Source: UBA2093 sp040402055 (GTDB taxonomy: Bacteria > Actinomycetota > Acidimicrobiia > Acidimicrobiales > Ilumatobacteraceae). From it: a stretch of 64,000 bases of DNA. Where the stretch lies: positions 1 through 64,000 of the forward strand of contig JBBANJ010000002.1 of assembly GCA_040402055.1 (NCBI GenBank), given 5' to 3'. Positions 8,530 through 16,715 of the stretch are shown piece by piece. The position numbers and the translations under genes were made by a program. How positions within the stretch are numbered: the stretch's first letter is position 1; every line of letters starts with the position of its first letter. The notes under the pieces are model-generated. The model was not told the origin of the DNA. It ran no database searches and was given only the letters and a program-made list of their open reading frames with translations.

Positions 8530-9191
8530 AATCCGGGACCCTTTGGCAGGCCCTCAACATCTGCTCGTTGCAGCAACCACGCGAGACGATGCTTCTCTTC
8601 TAGTTTCAATGCTGCTTGTGGGATCTGCGTCAGGCCCATTGGATGACTTGCTGCCCACGCCATTTTTTGACGCTCGAGTTCTAGCCGAACGTAGAAATTT
8701 GGCCACTGGTCATACCCAATTCCGACATCCAGGTCTGTGAGATGGATGACGCATTCACGCCAACGAAGAAACGGCACATCATGCATTGCTATGACAGATC
8801 CTGAAACAACTGTTCCAGTTCCATTCCACATTGCATTTGTTGCACCAGCCCATGCACCTTCCAACATGTACACGGCTTTGCGTAATTCTTTTGTTGCTTG
8901 CTCGGGGCTCCACTTTGCCGCTTCCTCAATACCTGCGTTACGGGCATCAACTCCACCGGGATACTGCTCGCCTTCTTCTCCCCTTCCTGCACAGGAAAGG
9001 AGATGCAAGTAACTGTGTGCATTCATGGTGAGATGACCAATAAGAGTTGTTCTGTTCCAGCCAGGTAATGACGATGGCGCTGCGAACTGTTCTGCAGTCA
9101 GAGAGTCAACCACTTCCAACAGACGTTGATGAGTAGCCGCCACGCCTTCAACGCATGAATCAAGCAAACGTGGGTCTAAGGGGTTAGGCAC
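8526..9191 (-). CDS. Mycothiol-dependent maleylpyruvate isomerase-fold (DinB/MDMPI_N) protein
   Basis: A 221-residue protein. Residues 15-60 carry the MDMPI_N signature: AATHQRLLEVVDSLTAEQF...PSSLPGW...LIGHLTMNAHSY. The His of LIGHL and a later His (CVIHLTDLDVG) fit the metal-binding triad of this fold. The family includes mycothiol-dependent isomerases and S-transferases. Co-translation with copC-copD suggests a thiol- or copper-related task, but that is inference. The start is a GTG with TACGGT 6 bases upstream, a likely leaderless start. Confidence 0.8.
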   Translation of the reverse strand: MPNPLDPRLLDSCVEGVAATHQRLLEVVDSLTAEQFAAPSSLPGWNRTTLIGHLTMNAHSYLHLLSCAGRGEEGEQYPGGVDARNAGIEEAAKWSPEQATKELRKAVYMLEGAWAGATNAMWNGTGTVVSGSVIAMHDVPFLRWRECVIHLTDLDVGIGYDQWPNFYVRLELERQKMAWAASHPMGLTQIPQAALKLEEKHRLAWLLQRADVEGLPKGPGL

Positions 9192-9197
9192 AATACG

Positions 9198-9203
9198 ACC
9201 GTA
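9198..9203 (-). promoter_or_regulatory. Putative leaderless -10 (TACGGT)
   Basis: TACGGT on the minus strand lies 6 bases before the GTG at 9191. It overlaps the end of a GTACT-N5-AGTAC inverted repeat (9203-9217), a possible operator for the copper operon. Confidence 0.4.
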
Positions 9204-9227
9204 CTACGGCAGTACTTTGCGCCTCAA

Positions 9228-10010
9228 TCAGAACGAAGTTGTGCGGTTTGGCACAACAATGATGGTGCCGTCGTCTTCTCGGTGCACACGCACGGAGACG
9301 CCGTAGAACTCGCCCAAAGTCTCTGGGCGAAGAACATCTTGGGCTGGGCCTTGAGCAACCACATGACCAGCGTGCATCAGTATCAATCGATCTGAGTAAA
9401 TGCCAGCCAACGTGAGGTCATGCATTGCAGAGACCACCGTGAGTCCGTGCTCGCGGCGCAATTTGTCTACCAACTCCAAGGCTTGTTGTTGGTGTCCGAT
9501 GTCAAGCGCTGCTGTTGGTTCGTCAAGCAACAAGATGGGAGCTTCTTGCGCGATAGCACGAGCGATTACCAAACGTTGACGCTCCCCCCCAGACAATGTG
9601 TCGACATCGCGCGTTGCAAGGGCAGCAAGGTCGAGCCGATCAATCACATCGTCAACCATCGAGTGATCAAGTTCAGATTCACGACCAAAATGAGTGACAA
9701 ACGGATTACGTCCAAGCAACACGTACTCTGCACCAGTCATGCCGGATGGCAACACGGGTAATTGCGGCACATAGGCAATTAGTTGCGCACGTCGACGCGA
9801 CGAACGCGCAGTAAGTGGTGAGCCGTCAACCAAGATTCGACCCGAATGCGGAACGACACCAGCAATAGAACGCAACAATGACGACTTTCCAGCACCGTTC
9901 GGCCCGATGATGCACAACCATTCGCCTGGTCTCACTGTGTCAGTAAATGAAGCGACAGCAGTGCGCTTGGCGTAATCGACTCTGACTTGATCAAACGCTA
10001 AAGATGTCAT
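9228..10010 (-). CDS. btuD: ABC importer ATPase, BtuD-like (cobalamin)
   Basis: A 260-residue ABC ATPase of the siderophore/heme/B12 importer class. Walker A is GPNGAGKSS (residues 36-44), the signature is LSGGERQRLVIARAIAQE, Walker B is LLLDEPTAALD, and the H-loop is SAMHDLTLAG. It powers the FecCD-type permease encoded just upstream, overlapping it by 4 bases. The family alone cannot separate iron-siderophore from B12 import. The cobalamin riboswitch ahead of the operon makes vitamin B12 or cobinamide the best substrate call. Confidence 0.86.
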   Translation of the reverse strand: MTSLAFDQVRVDYAKRTAVASFTDTVRPGEWLCIIGPNGAGKSSLLRSIAGVVPHSGRILVDGSPLTARSSRRRAQLIAYVPQLPVLPSGMTGAEYVLLGRNPFVTHFGRESELDHSMVDDVIDRLDLAALATRDVDTLSGGERQRLVIARAIAQEAPILLLDEPTAALDIGHQQQALELVDKLRREHGLTVVSAMHDLTLAGIYSDRLILMHAGHVVAQGPAQDVLRPETLGEFYGVSVRVHREDDGTIIVVPNRTTSF

Positions 10011-11056
10011 CGTTCATTCTTTCGTGTACGCAAAATAAGCAAGAAAAATGGGGCCCCGAGAAATGCGGTGACTACACCGATCGGAGTTTCGGCTGGATTG
10101 TCCAACACGCGGCCAGGAATATCGGCAAGTATCAAAAATGCAGCACCAAACAGCAAAGAAATGGGCAGCACGAGTCGGTATGACGTGCCTACAACTAGTC
10201 GAACCGCGTGGGGCACGATGATGCCAACAAAACCAATGAGGCCACTTACTGCCACAACCGACGCCGTGCCGAGAGTTGCCGCTATAACAACTGCTAGTCG
10301 AACGCGAGACACATTGACACCAAGTGCAGCTGCCTCTTCATCGCCCACCCGTAATACATCAAGCAGGCGGCGATGCAGTAGCAACACCACTGTTGAGAAC
10401 ACCACATATGGCAATACCAAACGAACGTCACCCCATGTTGCACTAGATAGCCGGCCAAGGATCCACGAATACACCTGGCGCACTACGTCAGAGTTGCGCT
10501 GCAATAGAAATGTTTGAGCAGCTGTTGCTAACGAAGTGACTGCAACGCCAGCAAGTACAAGACTCACGGAACTGCGTTCACCCTTTGCCGTTGTGCCAAG
10601 TAGATACGTGACAAGAACAGCAATCAATCCGCCGCCGAATGCAATCATCGGCAACGGGTCGATGATCCAACTACTTGTGCCAGACCGATTGACAGTGATC
10701 ACGATGGTGGCACCAAGGCCGGCGCCGGCAGCAACACCCAAAAGATACGGATCAACTAAGGGATTACGAAACACGCCTTGGTAACTGGCACCAGCGATGG
10801 ACAACGTTGAGCCAACGATTGCTGCGAGCACTACACGTGGCGCACGTATTTGCCACACGATGGACCAATCGGTAGCGGTTAAGCCACTGTCAACTGAGAA
10901 AAATGGCAAGCGATCCAGAAGCTCAAGCGGCACACGCCACCATGTTGGGCCAGCTGGCCCAATCATCAAGCCAAGCAACAATGAGCATGCAAGTGCAACG
11001 ACAGCAGAAGGAATCCACCACCGGCTTGCGCCTCGCATGCTCATTGAAGTTGACAT
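10007..11056 (-). CDS. btuC: ABC importer permease, FecCD/BtuC-like (cobalamin)
   Basis: A 349-residue membrane protein with about ten hydrophobic segments. It has the FecCD landmarks APRVVLAAIVGSTLSIAGASYQGVFRNPLVDPYLLGVAAGAGLG and VSGLIGFVGIIVPHAVRLVVG, read here as separate blocks. It forms the transmembrane channel of the importer and couples to the ATPase through its cytoplasmic loop (DEEAAALGVNVSRVR). It sits between the lipoprotein gene (9-base gap) and the ATPase gene (4-base overlap), so the order is btuF-btuC-btuD in one transcript. Confidence 0.87.
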   Translation of the reverse strand: MSTSMSMRGASRWWIPSAVVALACSLLLGLMIGPAGPTWWRVPLELLDRLPFFSVDSGLTATDWSIVWQIRAPRVVLAAIVGSTLSIAGASYQGVFRNPLVDPYLLGVAAGAGLGATIVITVNRSGTSSWIIDPLPMIAFGGGLIAVLVTYLLGTTAKGERSSVSLVLAGVAVTSLATAAQTFLLQRNSDVVRQVYSWILGRLSSATWGDVRLVLPYVVFSTVVLLLHRRLLDVLRVGDEEAAALGVNVSRVRLAVVIAATLGTASVVAVSGLIGFVGIIVPHAVRLVVGTSYRLVLPISLLFGAAFLILADIPGRVLDNPAETPIGVVTAFLGAPFFLLILRTRKNER

Positions 11057-11065
11057 CAGTAATTA

Positions 11066-11962
11066 CTACTTGATTGCTGCTGCAATTGCTGCTGCGAATT
11101 GCTCAATCAGATCGACAACGCGTGGTCCCCAGCGAGAGGCAACATCATCATCAAGTTCGACAACTTGATTATTCTTCACAGCGTCAATACCCGCCCAGCC
11201 TGGGCGCTTAGCGACTTCTGCAGCACTAGTTGCACAGCACTTGGTATCAGCGAGGAAAATAACGGAAGGATTTGCCTTTGCGATTACCTCAGCATTGAGT
11301 TGCGGGTAATCATTTCCGGCTTCAACCCCATCAGCGATGTTTGTGAAACCGAAAGGCTTCAACAATGCACCGACAAAAGTATTTGAAGTTACTGAATACA
11401 AGGTGTTGTCTAGTTCGTAGAAATATGACTTCGGCGACATGGGGGCCGAGATGTTTTCTGTTGCCTTCGCAATGCGTGACTTCATTGATTCAATCAATGT
11501 TGCAGCATCATCTTCATGGCCAGTAAGAGCACCAAGTTCTGTAATTTGCTTGTAGACGTCATCAAGTGTTGCCGCCGCGGCACCAGTCCACACGGTGATT
11601 TTCTGACTAGAAACTGACTGCAGTTGCTCGGTGATCTTGTTCATGTCGTTTGAAATCAACACGACATCAGGTGTGTAACCAAGAATTGCTTCTGCGCTTG
11701 GTTCGTACGCAGAAATCTTTGTCACTTTGTCTGCTACTTCGGCTGGGTATGTGCTGAGCGAGTCAACAGCAACAACTTGGTCGCCTGCACCAATGGCATA
11801 CAACATCTCTGTTGCTGTTGGCGACAAGCTGACAATGCGGACACTGACTTCAGGAACTGTGGTGTCGGGCGTTGAGTTGCCACTTCCACAAGCCGCGAGG
11901 ACAAATGTTGCAGCTACGGCTGCGGTAATTGCTCGCATGCGAGACATTCTGATAATTGACAT
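11066..11962 (-). CDS. btuF: Substrate-binding lipoprotein, BtuF-like
   Basis: A 298-residue class III periplasmic-binding-type lipoprotein. A signal peptide is followed by the lipobox VLAACGSG, then SLSPTATEMLYAIGAGDQVVAVD, the typical opening of BtuF/FhuD-like domains. A long helix then links the two lobes. I place the start at 11962, because GGAGGAAG lies four bases before that ATG. The longer open frame to 12073 would encode a non-secretory extension inside the leader RNA. It captures the corrinoid outside the membrane for the BtuC/BtuD pair. Confidence 0.87.
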   Translation of the reverse strand: MSIIRMSRMRAITAAVAATFVLAACGSGNSTPDTTVPEVSVRIVSLSPTATEMLYAIGAGDQVVAVDSLSTYPAEVADKVTKISAYEPSAEAILGYTPDVVLISNDMNKITEQLQSVSSQKITVWTGAAAATLDDVYKQITELGALTGHEDDAATLIESMKSRIAKATENISAPMSPKSYFYELDNTLYSVTSNTFVGALLKPFGFTNIADGVEAGNDYPQLNAEVIAKANPSVIFLADTKCCATSAAEVAKRPGWAGIDAVKNNQVVELDDDVASRWGPRVVDLIEQFAAAIAAAIK

Positions 11963-12059
11963 GGTTCTTCCTCCAGGAATTTGGAGAAAGAAGAGTGGGT
12001 CACAGTGATAACAGCTGACGCTGCACTCTCCGCGGGCCGCCCTTCCTTCGAGGTTCGGT

Positions 12060-12200
12060 TTTCGCATACACAAACAGGCGACCGGACTTGTCTGGATCGG
12101 ATTTCTCCGACCAGCATCACCGTTGCGAGACAGTGCCGGAGTTTCGCCGGACTTCGCTGGATTGAGTACTGCACATCATTTCACTGATGCACTAAATGTC
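12060..12200 (-). promoter_or_regulatory. Cobalamin riboswitch
   Basis: The minus-strand leader of btuF carries the adenosylcobalamin riboswitch core. Positions 12150-12117 read CCGGCGAAACTCCGG, then CACTGTCTCGCAACGGTGA. The B12 box follows at 12088-12073 (AGTCCGGTCGCCTGTT, compare AGYCAGGAGACCTGCC). Outer limits are approximate. No U-tract terminator follows. A short CTCC...GGAG pairing near 11970-11990 could hide the ribosome binding site, so translational control is the likelier mechanism (inference). Confidence 0.85.
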
Positions 12201-12247
12201 ACCGTAGCAGAGACGGCTACAGGTGCACACAATTCTGTGTGGTTGGT

Positions 12248-13456
12248 TTACGCCACGTAGTCGATAATGCGCTGAATGCCGTCGACAAGATCTGCGTCGC
12301 CTAGAGCGAAAGAGAATCGCGCAAAGCCTGGAGCGCCGAATGCTTCACCTGGCACGATGGCCACGTTGACATCAGTGAGAATCATGTCTGCTAATTCCAT
12401 GGTGTTCTTTGCAGACTTTCCCTTGATGTCACGGTTCAACAAACCTGAAAAGTTCGGGAAGCAATAGAAAGCGCCTTGTGGTTCCATGCACGTAACACCA
12501 GGAATGGTGGACAGCATTTGGTGCATCAGTGCGCCACGACGGGCAAAAGCTTCACGCATCATGTGCACTGCAGACAAATCGCCACTGACTGCAGCAAGTG
12601 CTGCAACCTGTGAGACGTTGGCAACGTTTGACGTGGCATGGGATTGGAAGTTTGTTGACGCCTTCATGATGTCTTTCGGACCAATCATCCAGCCAACACG
12701 CCAACCAGTCATTGCATACGTTTTTGCAACACCGTTCACGATGACGCACTGGTTTGCAAGTTCAGGAACAAGAGTTGGCATTGACGTGAATTTGTGATCA
12801 CCGTATGTGAGGTGTTCGTAAATTTCGTCGGTGACGACCCAGACTTTGTTCTTCACAGCCCATTCGCCAATGGCGCGTACTTCAGCTTCTGGATACACGG
12901 AACCGCTTGGGTTGTCCGGTGAAACAAACAACAACACCTTTGTTCGTGGGGTGAGAGCTTTGTCTAACTGTTCAACAGTGACGCGAAAACCGTTCTTCTC
13001 TTCCGTGTCGATAATGACGGGAACTCCCTCGGCCAATGTGACGGCCTCTGGGTATGTGGTCCAAAACGGCGCAGGGCAAATGACTTCGTCGCCCGGATCA
13101 CAGAGCGCAGCAAAAGCTGTGAACACGGCGTGCTTTCCGCCGTTCGTAATAAGCACTTGATCTGCCGTGCATGCAAAGCCACTGTCGCGCATTGTTTTCA
13201 CGGCCACTGCTTCGCGCAATTCTGGCAAACCAGCAGCAGGCGTGTAGCGCTGGTATTTCACTTCGCGACATGCCTTGACGGCAGCTTCCACGATGTGATC
13301 AGGGGTGGCAAAGTCAGGCTCGCCGGCTCCGAAGCCGATGACGTTTAGGCCTTGGGCTTTGAGGGCCTTGGCCTTGGCGTCGACCGCCAGGGTGGCTGAC
13401 TCGGCAATGGCGCCGAGACGAGCAGAAACACGTCGCAATTCTTGTGGAGCAGGCAT
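12248..13456 (-). CDS. Aspartate aminotransferase, class I/II PLP enzyme
   Basis: A 402-residue fold-type I aminotransferase. It has FGAGEPDFATPDHI near the N terminus, an SPDNPSG nucleotide, VVTDEIYEHL and the PLP lysine in NGVAKTYAMTGWRVGW. This combination belongs to the AspC subgroup Ib, which interconverts aspartate and oxaloacetate with glutamate. Some members also act on prephenate. I use the ATG at 13456; the frame extends 20 codons further into the divergent serC start without support. The gap after its stop leads into the B12 riboswitch. Confidence 0.87.
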   Translation of the reverse strand: MPAPQELRRVSARLGAIAESATLAVDAKAKALKAQGLNVIGFGAGEPDFATPDHIVEAAVKACREVKYQRYTPAAGLPELREAVAVKTMRDSGFACTADQVLITNGGKHAVFTAFAALCDPGDEVICPAPFWTTYPEAVTLAEGVPVIIDTEEKNGFRVTVEQLDKALTPRTKVLLFVSPDNPSGSVYPEAEVRAIGEWAVKNKVWVVTDEIYEHLTYGDHKFTSMPTLVPELANQCVIVNGVAKTYAMTGWRVGWMIGPKDIMKASTNFQSHATSNVANVSQVAALAAVSGDLSAVHMMREAFARRGALMHQMLSTIPGVTCMEPQGAFYCFPNFSGLLNRDIKGKSAKNTMELADMILTDVNVAIVPGEAFGAPGFARFSFALGDADLVDGIQRIIDYVA

Positions 13457-13474
13457 AAGTGAAAGGATTACACG

Positions 13475-14602
13475 ATGAGCGATAAGAACCAACTCGATTT
13501 CAAAATTCCCCAGCAACTTCTTCCTCTAGACGGCCGATTTGGGTGTGGACCCTCCAAAGTCCGCCCAGAACAGCTCCAGGCAGTCATGTCCCGTATGACA
13601 TCGGTGATGGGCACTTCGCACCGCCAGGCGCCTGTGAAGAACATCGTGGGTTCTGTGCGCGATGGCCTCTCCTCTTTGTTCTCGCTTCCCGCAGGATGGG
13701 AAATAGTCATGGGTAACGGTGGCTCCACCGTGTTCTGGGATGTCGCCACGTTCGGCCTCATTCGCGAGCGCAGTCATCACTTGGTGTTTGGTGAATTCTC
13801 TTCCAAGTTCGCGGAAGCATCTGCTGCTGCACCTCACTTGGCAGACCCAGTAGTTGTCACATCAGATACGGGCACGCACCCAACACCTTCTAGCGATGCA
13901 ACGTGCGACGTGTACGCGTACCCACATAACGAAACATCAACCGGTGTCGCAATGACGCCAGTTCGTCCTTCGAAAGATGGTCTCGTTGTAGTTGATGCAA
14001 CATCTGCAGCAGGCGGCCTGATGTGGGACCCAGCAAACGTTGATGTGTATTACTTCGCTCCACAAAAGTGTTTTGCATCTGACGGAGGCTTGTGGTTAGC
14101 AGCATGTTCACCAGCAGCTGTCGAACGCATTCGTGAAATCAAAGCAACAAAGCGTTGGATGCCAGCGTCACTTGACTTGTCAATTGCGCTAGATAACTCC
14201 GTTGCAAACCAGACCTACAACACGCCGGCGCTTGCCACTCTCATCATGTTGGATGAACAAGTGAAATGGTTGAACTCGAATGGCGGTCTGTCATGGGCTG
14301 CGGCGCGTACAGCTGAGTCGGCTCGCACTATCTACTCATGGGCAGAGGCTCGTGAATTCGCTTCACCGTTCGTGGCAAACCCTGCGCAACGATCTGACGT
14401 TGTAGCAACCATTGATATCGACGGCGTTGACGCCAACACCATCAGTGCCATCCTGCGCGCCAATGGCGTCGTAGATACAGACAGTTACCGCAAATTAGGC
14501 CGTAACCAGTTGCGTGTCGGTATGTTCCCCGCCATTGATCCATCTGACGTGGCAGCACTCACGGCCTGTATCGACGTAGTGGTTGACCATCTTCGTTCGT
14601 AG
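13475..14602 (+). CDS. serC: Phosphoserine aminotransferase
   Basis: A 375-residue class V aminotransferase of the actinobacterial SerC type. It opens with FGCGPSKVRPEQL and has MGTSHRQAPVKNIV, and the PLP lysine sits in YYFAPQKCFASDGGLWLA. It converts 3-phosphohydroxypyruvate and glutamate to phosphoserine in serine synthesis. A GAAAGG ribosome binding site precedes the ATG. It is divergent from the aspartate aminotransferase gene with an 18-base gap, and the PAC2 gene follows after 11 bases. Confidence 0.92.
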   Translation: MSDKNQLDFKIPQQLLPLDGRFGCGPSKVRPEQLQAVMSRMTSVMGTSHRQAPVKNIVGSVRDGLSSLFSLPAGWEIVMGNGGSTVFWDVATFGLIRERSHHLVFGEFSSKFAEASAAAPHLADPVVVTSDTGTHPTPSSDATCDVYAYPHNETSTGVAMTPVRPSKDGLVVVDATSAAGGLMWDPANVDVYYFAPQKCFASDGGLWLAACSPAAVERIREIKATKRWMPASLDLSIALDNSVANQTYNTPALATLIMLDEQVKWLNSNGGLSWAAARTAESARTIYSWAEAREFASPFVANPAQRSDVVATIDIDGVDANTISAILRANGVVDTDSYRKLGRNQLRVGMFPAIDPSDVAALTACIDVVVDHLRS

Positions 14603-14613
14603 ATTGAACATCA

Positions 14614-15498
14614 ATGCCCATCAACGTTGACGAAGTTCTAGAGACCTATTGGGATGATCTCGCGCCATTGCGTAACCCCGTCATGCTCATTGCACTACGT
14701 GGACTCTTTGATATCGGCGGCGTAGCAACTTCAGCACTCGACTGGATGCTCAAAGAACGCGACGCAACAGTTGTTTCCGATATCGATCCAGACCCTTTCT
14801 TTGACTTCACACAAGAACGTCCCGAACAAGTCATTGACGAAGATGGCGAGAAGCAAATTCAGTGGCCTGAAAATGACTTCATGATCATTCGGTACCCAGA
14901 AGGTGCCCGTGACATGATCGTGTTGAATGGCGTTGAACCGCACGTCTCCTGGGCAACGTTCTCTCAGTGCATCGTTGAAGTTGCACGCGGACTTGGTTGC
15001 AACCTTGTTGTCAGCCTTGGCGCTGCGGCTGAACAAACACCACATACTCGCGTGCCATTAGTTGTTGGTAGCACCACCAACGAAGAACTTGCATCACGAC
15101 TTGGTTTAAGTCGTCCGCAATATCAAGGCCCAACCGGTCTTGCCGGCGTCATGTTAAGCGCGCTTGATGATGCGCAAATTCCCAGCATCAGCCTTCGTGT
15201 CGGCGTGCCGCACTACCTCATGCAGGCGCAACACCCAAAGAGTGCGGCTGCATTACTTCAACACCTCCAACACGTTCTCGGTATCCCCACAGACCATCAG
15301 AACCTTGTCGACGAAATAACACGTTGGCAAGAACTACACGATGCTGCAGTCGAAGGCGACCGCGAAGCATCGGCATACGTCACCATGCTCGAGCAGCGCT
15401 ACGACCACACCTTGGAACGCAATATGCCAAGTGGCGACGATTTAGCCGCAGAACTCGAAGAGTTCCTGCGCGGCCAATCCGACGACGATATTTCCTAA
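14614..15498 (+). CDS. PAC2-family protein
   Basis: A 294-residue PAC2 (proteasome assembly chaperone 2-like) protein. The pattern LRNPVMLIALRGLFDIGGVATSALDWML and later LGAAAEQTPHTRVPLVVGSTTN followed by PTGLAGVMLSAL are typical of actinobacterial members. The fold resembles purine nucleoside phosphorylases, but the bacterial function is not established. The C-terminal 60 residues are helical and acidic. It follows serC closely and may be co-transcribed. Confidence 0.82.
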   Translation: MPINVDEVLETYWDDLAPLRNPVMLIALRGLFDIGGVATSALDWMLKERDATVVSDIDPDPFFDFTQERPEQVIDEDGEKQIQWPENDFMIIRYPEGARDMIVLNGVEPHVSWATFSQCIVEVARGLGCNLVVSLGAAAEQTPHTRVPLVVGSTTNEELASRLGLSRPQYQGPTGLAGVMLSALDDAQIPSISLRVGVPHYLMQAQHPKSAAALLQHLQHVLGIPTDHQNLVDEITRWQELHDAAVEGDREASAYVTMLEQRYDHTLERNMPSGDDLAAELEEFLRGQSDDDIS

Positions 15499-15548
15499 AC
15501 TGACCTGCGCTCGCCCACATAGGGATTGATGAACACACAAATCAGACC

Positions 15549-15554
15549 TAATCT
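15549..15554 (+). promoter_or_regulatory. Putative leaderless -10 (TAATCT)
   Basis: TAATCT lies 7 bases before the hicB ATG at 15562. It supports that start over the upstream ATGs. Confidence 0.45.
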
Positions 15555-15561
15555 CTTACCT

Positions 15562-15777
15562 ATGCAACTCACCGCCCTCATTTGGTCAGACCCTTCCGGT
15601 GGTTTCTGCTCGCTCAACCCAGATACGGGCACCGCAAGCCAGGGCGCCACTGTTGAAGAGGCGCTTGCAAATCTTGAAGAAGCCACAACTTTGTACCTCG
15701 AGGAGAGCCCGCTCACCAGTGGCTCACCTGTAACCGGTGCTTTTGTGACTACTTTCAATATTTCAGACGTTGCCTAA
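15562..15777 (+). CDS. HicB-like antitoxin
   Basis: A 71-residue HicB-fold protein. QLTALIWSDPSGGFCSLNPDTGTASQGATVEEALANLEEAT, read in blocks, is the partial RNase H-like fold with the usual G-x-T-x-EEAL-x-NL segment. The frame could start 12 codons earlier at 15526, but the leaderless -10 and family alignment favour 15562. It would neutralise the HicA toxin encoded next. No DNA-binding domain follows, so autoregulation would rely on another element. The antitoxin gene comes first, opposite to the classical hicA-hicB order. Confidence 0.75.
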   Translation: MQLTALIWSDPSGGFCSLNPDTGTASQGATVEEALANLEEATTLYLEESPLTSGSPVTGAFVTTFNISDVA

Positions 15778-15994
15778 GCTCCCCGTCTGCTCTGGCGCCG
15801 AAGTTATTCAAATTCTCATCAAACTCGGATTCGAAACTCGTCGCCAACGAGGTAGCCACATAGTGCTGCGAAAAGAAAACATCGTGTGTGTCGTTCCACT
15901 TCATAACGAACTGAAAATCGGAACGCTACGAAATGTCCTCAAACAGTCAGAGGTCTCCGTTGCTGAATTTCTGAGCGCTTACAAAAAACGCTAA
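15770..15994 (+). CDS. HicA-like mRNA interferase toxin
   Basis: A 74-residue HicA protein with LPVCSGAEVIQILIKLGFE followed by RQRGSHIVLR, where the His is the catalytic residue of HicA toxins. It then has VPLHNELKIGTLRNVLKQ. The double-stranded-RNA-binding-like fold cleaves mRNA on ribosomes. Its TTG start overlaps the hicB stop by 8 bases, ensuring coupled translation with antitoxin first. Immediately after its stop lies a 40-bp copy of the metY 3' end. Confidence 0.8.
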   Translation: MPKLPVCSGAEVIQILIKLGFETRRQRGSHIVLRKENIVCVVPLHNELKIGTLRNVLKQSEVSVAEFLSAYKKR

Positions 15995-16034
15995 ATTATT
16001 TGATGGCTGTGAAGCCCAATGCAAGGTCAGCCAA
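15995..16034. repeat. 40-bp direct repeat, copy 1 (metY 3'-end remnant)
   Basis: This segment matches 16676-16715 at 39 of 40 positions; the one difference is T at 16010 against C at 16691. Copy 2 is the authentic end of metY (its last 12 codons plus the stop). Here the same sequence stands outside any gene, next to the hicA stop. The two copies bracket the TIGR03086 gene and the metY terminator. Confidence 0.9.
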
Positions 16035-16037
16035 TAA

Positions 16038-16607
16038 CTACGGGCGTCGGCCGGTGAGGTCGAGCAAACGTGTTTGAAGTGGAGCCGTCTCAGGCACATT
16101 GCCCGATGGGCCTTCACCAAATACCCCAACGTGGCCGATCATTGCAGCCATTGGTTGCAATGCCTCCCACATGAACTCAACGCCTGCGGCATCGAGAACC
16201 ACTTCTTGACCAAGACCATGGGCAAGGTCCCAGGTGTGCATGAGGTAATCACCAATGCGGAAACCAAGAAGTTGTGCACCAGGCATATCCATCGCTGGGT
16301 GATGAACGATTGATTCAAGTGCGCCGGGCTTGCGGAATGCTTCAACGTGTGCAGCCGCTGTTGTAACAACTGCAGCGCGACGATCTGCGATGGTGGTGGG
16401 CACCTGGCCAAGTACAGCAGCGGCATCCTCTTTCGTACCACCAGCAAGAACAACACTCGACATTTGCGCACCACCAATCATGTGATCTACAAGCGCAGTG
16501 ACGTCCCATTCTTCACATGCAGTGGCGGTACCCCACTGCGCATCATCAACGGTGTTGAGAAGTGCAACAAAATTAGCGACGGCTGTTTCAAGAAGATTAA
16601 TACTCAT
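16038..16607 (-). CDS. TIGR03086-type DinB-fold protein
   Basis: A 189-residue protein of the mycothiol-dependent DinB/MDMPI superfamily. It has LLNTVDDAQW...CEEWDVTALVDHMIGGAQ near residues 15-50 and RIGDYLMHTWDLAHGLG near 127-143, which supply the three metal-binding His positions. Its biochemical role is unknown. TAAAGT at 16614-16619 lies 6 bases before the ATG, suggesting a leaderless transcript. The gene sits between two copies of the metY 3' end and downstream of the metY terminator, as if inserted there. Confidence 0.8.
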   Translation of the reverse strand: MSINLLETAVANFVALLNTVDDAQWGTATACEEWDVTALVDHMIGGAQMSSVVLAGGTKEDAAAVLGQVPTTIADRRAAVVTTAAAHVEAFRKPGALESIVHHPAMDMPGAQLLGFRIGDYLMHTWDLAHGLGQEVVLDAAGVEFMWEALQPMAAMIGHVGVFGEGPSGNVPETAPLQTRLLDLTGRRP

Positions 16608-16613
16608 GAATGA

Positions 16614-16619
16614 ACTTTA
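16614..16619 (-). promoter_or_regulatory. Putative leaderless -10 (TAAAGT)
   Basis: TAAAGT on the minus strand lies 6 bases before the ATG at 16607, just after the metY terminator. Confidence 0.4.
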
Positions 16620-16631
16620 CCCGTGAACGAC

Positions 16632-16663
16632 AAAAGCCCGCCTGCCGAAGCAGACGGGCTTTT
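16632..16663 (-). terminator. Intrinsic terminator of metY
   Basis: A stem of nine perfect outer pairs (AAAAGCCCG with CGGGCTTTT), one mismatch and four inner pairs closes on a CGAA/TTCG tetraloop. T-runs lie on both sides. It follows the metY stop by 13 bases on the minus strand and insulates the TIGR03086 gene. Confidence 0.88.
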
Positions 16664-16675
16664 GTAAATCGAATG

Positions 16676-16715
16676 ATTATTTGATGGCTGCGAAGCCCAA
16701 TGCAAGGTCAGCCAA
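16676..16715. repeat. 40-bp direct repeat, copy 2 (authentic metY 3' end)
   Basis: This copy encodes the last residues of MetY (LADLALGFAAIK) and its stop. Copy 1 lies at 15995-16034, 681 bp away in the same orientation. Confidence 0.9.

Noticed and set aside
11963..12073. N-terminal extension of the BtuF-like protein
   Set aside because: The extra 37 codons lie in the riboswitch leader and would bury the signal peptide. A GGAGGAAG site marks the ATG at 11962.
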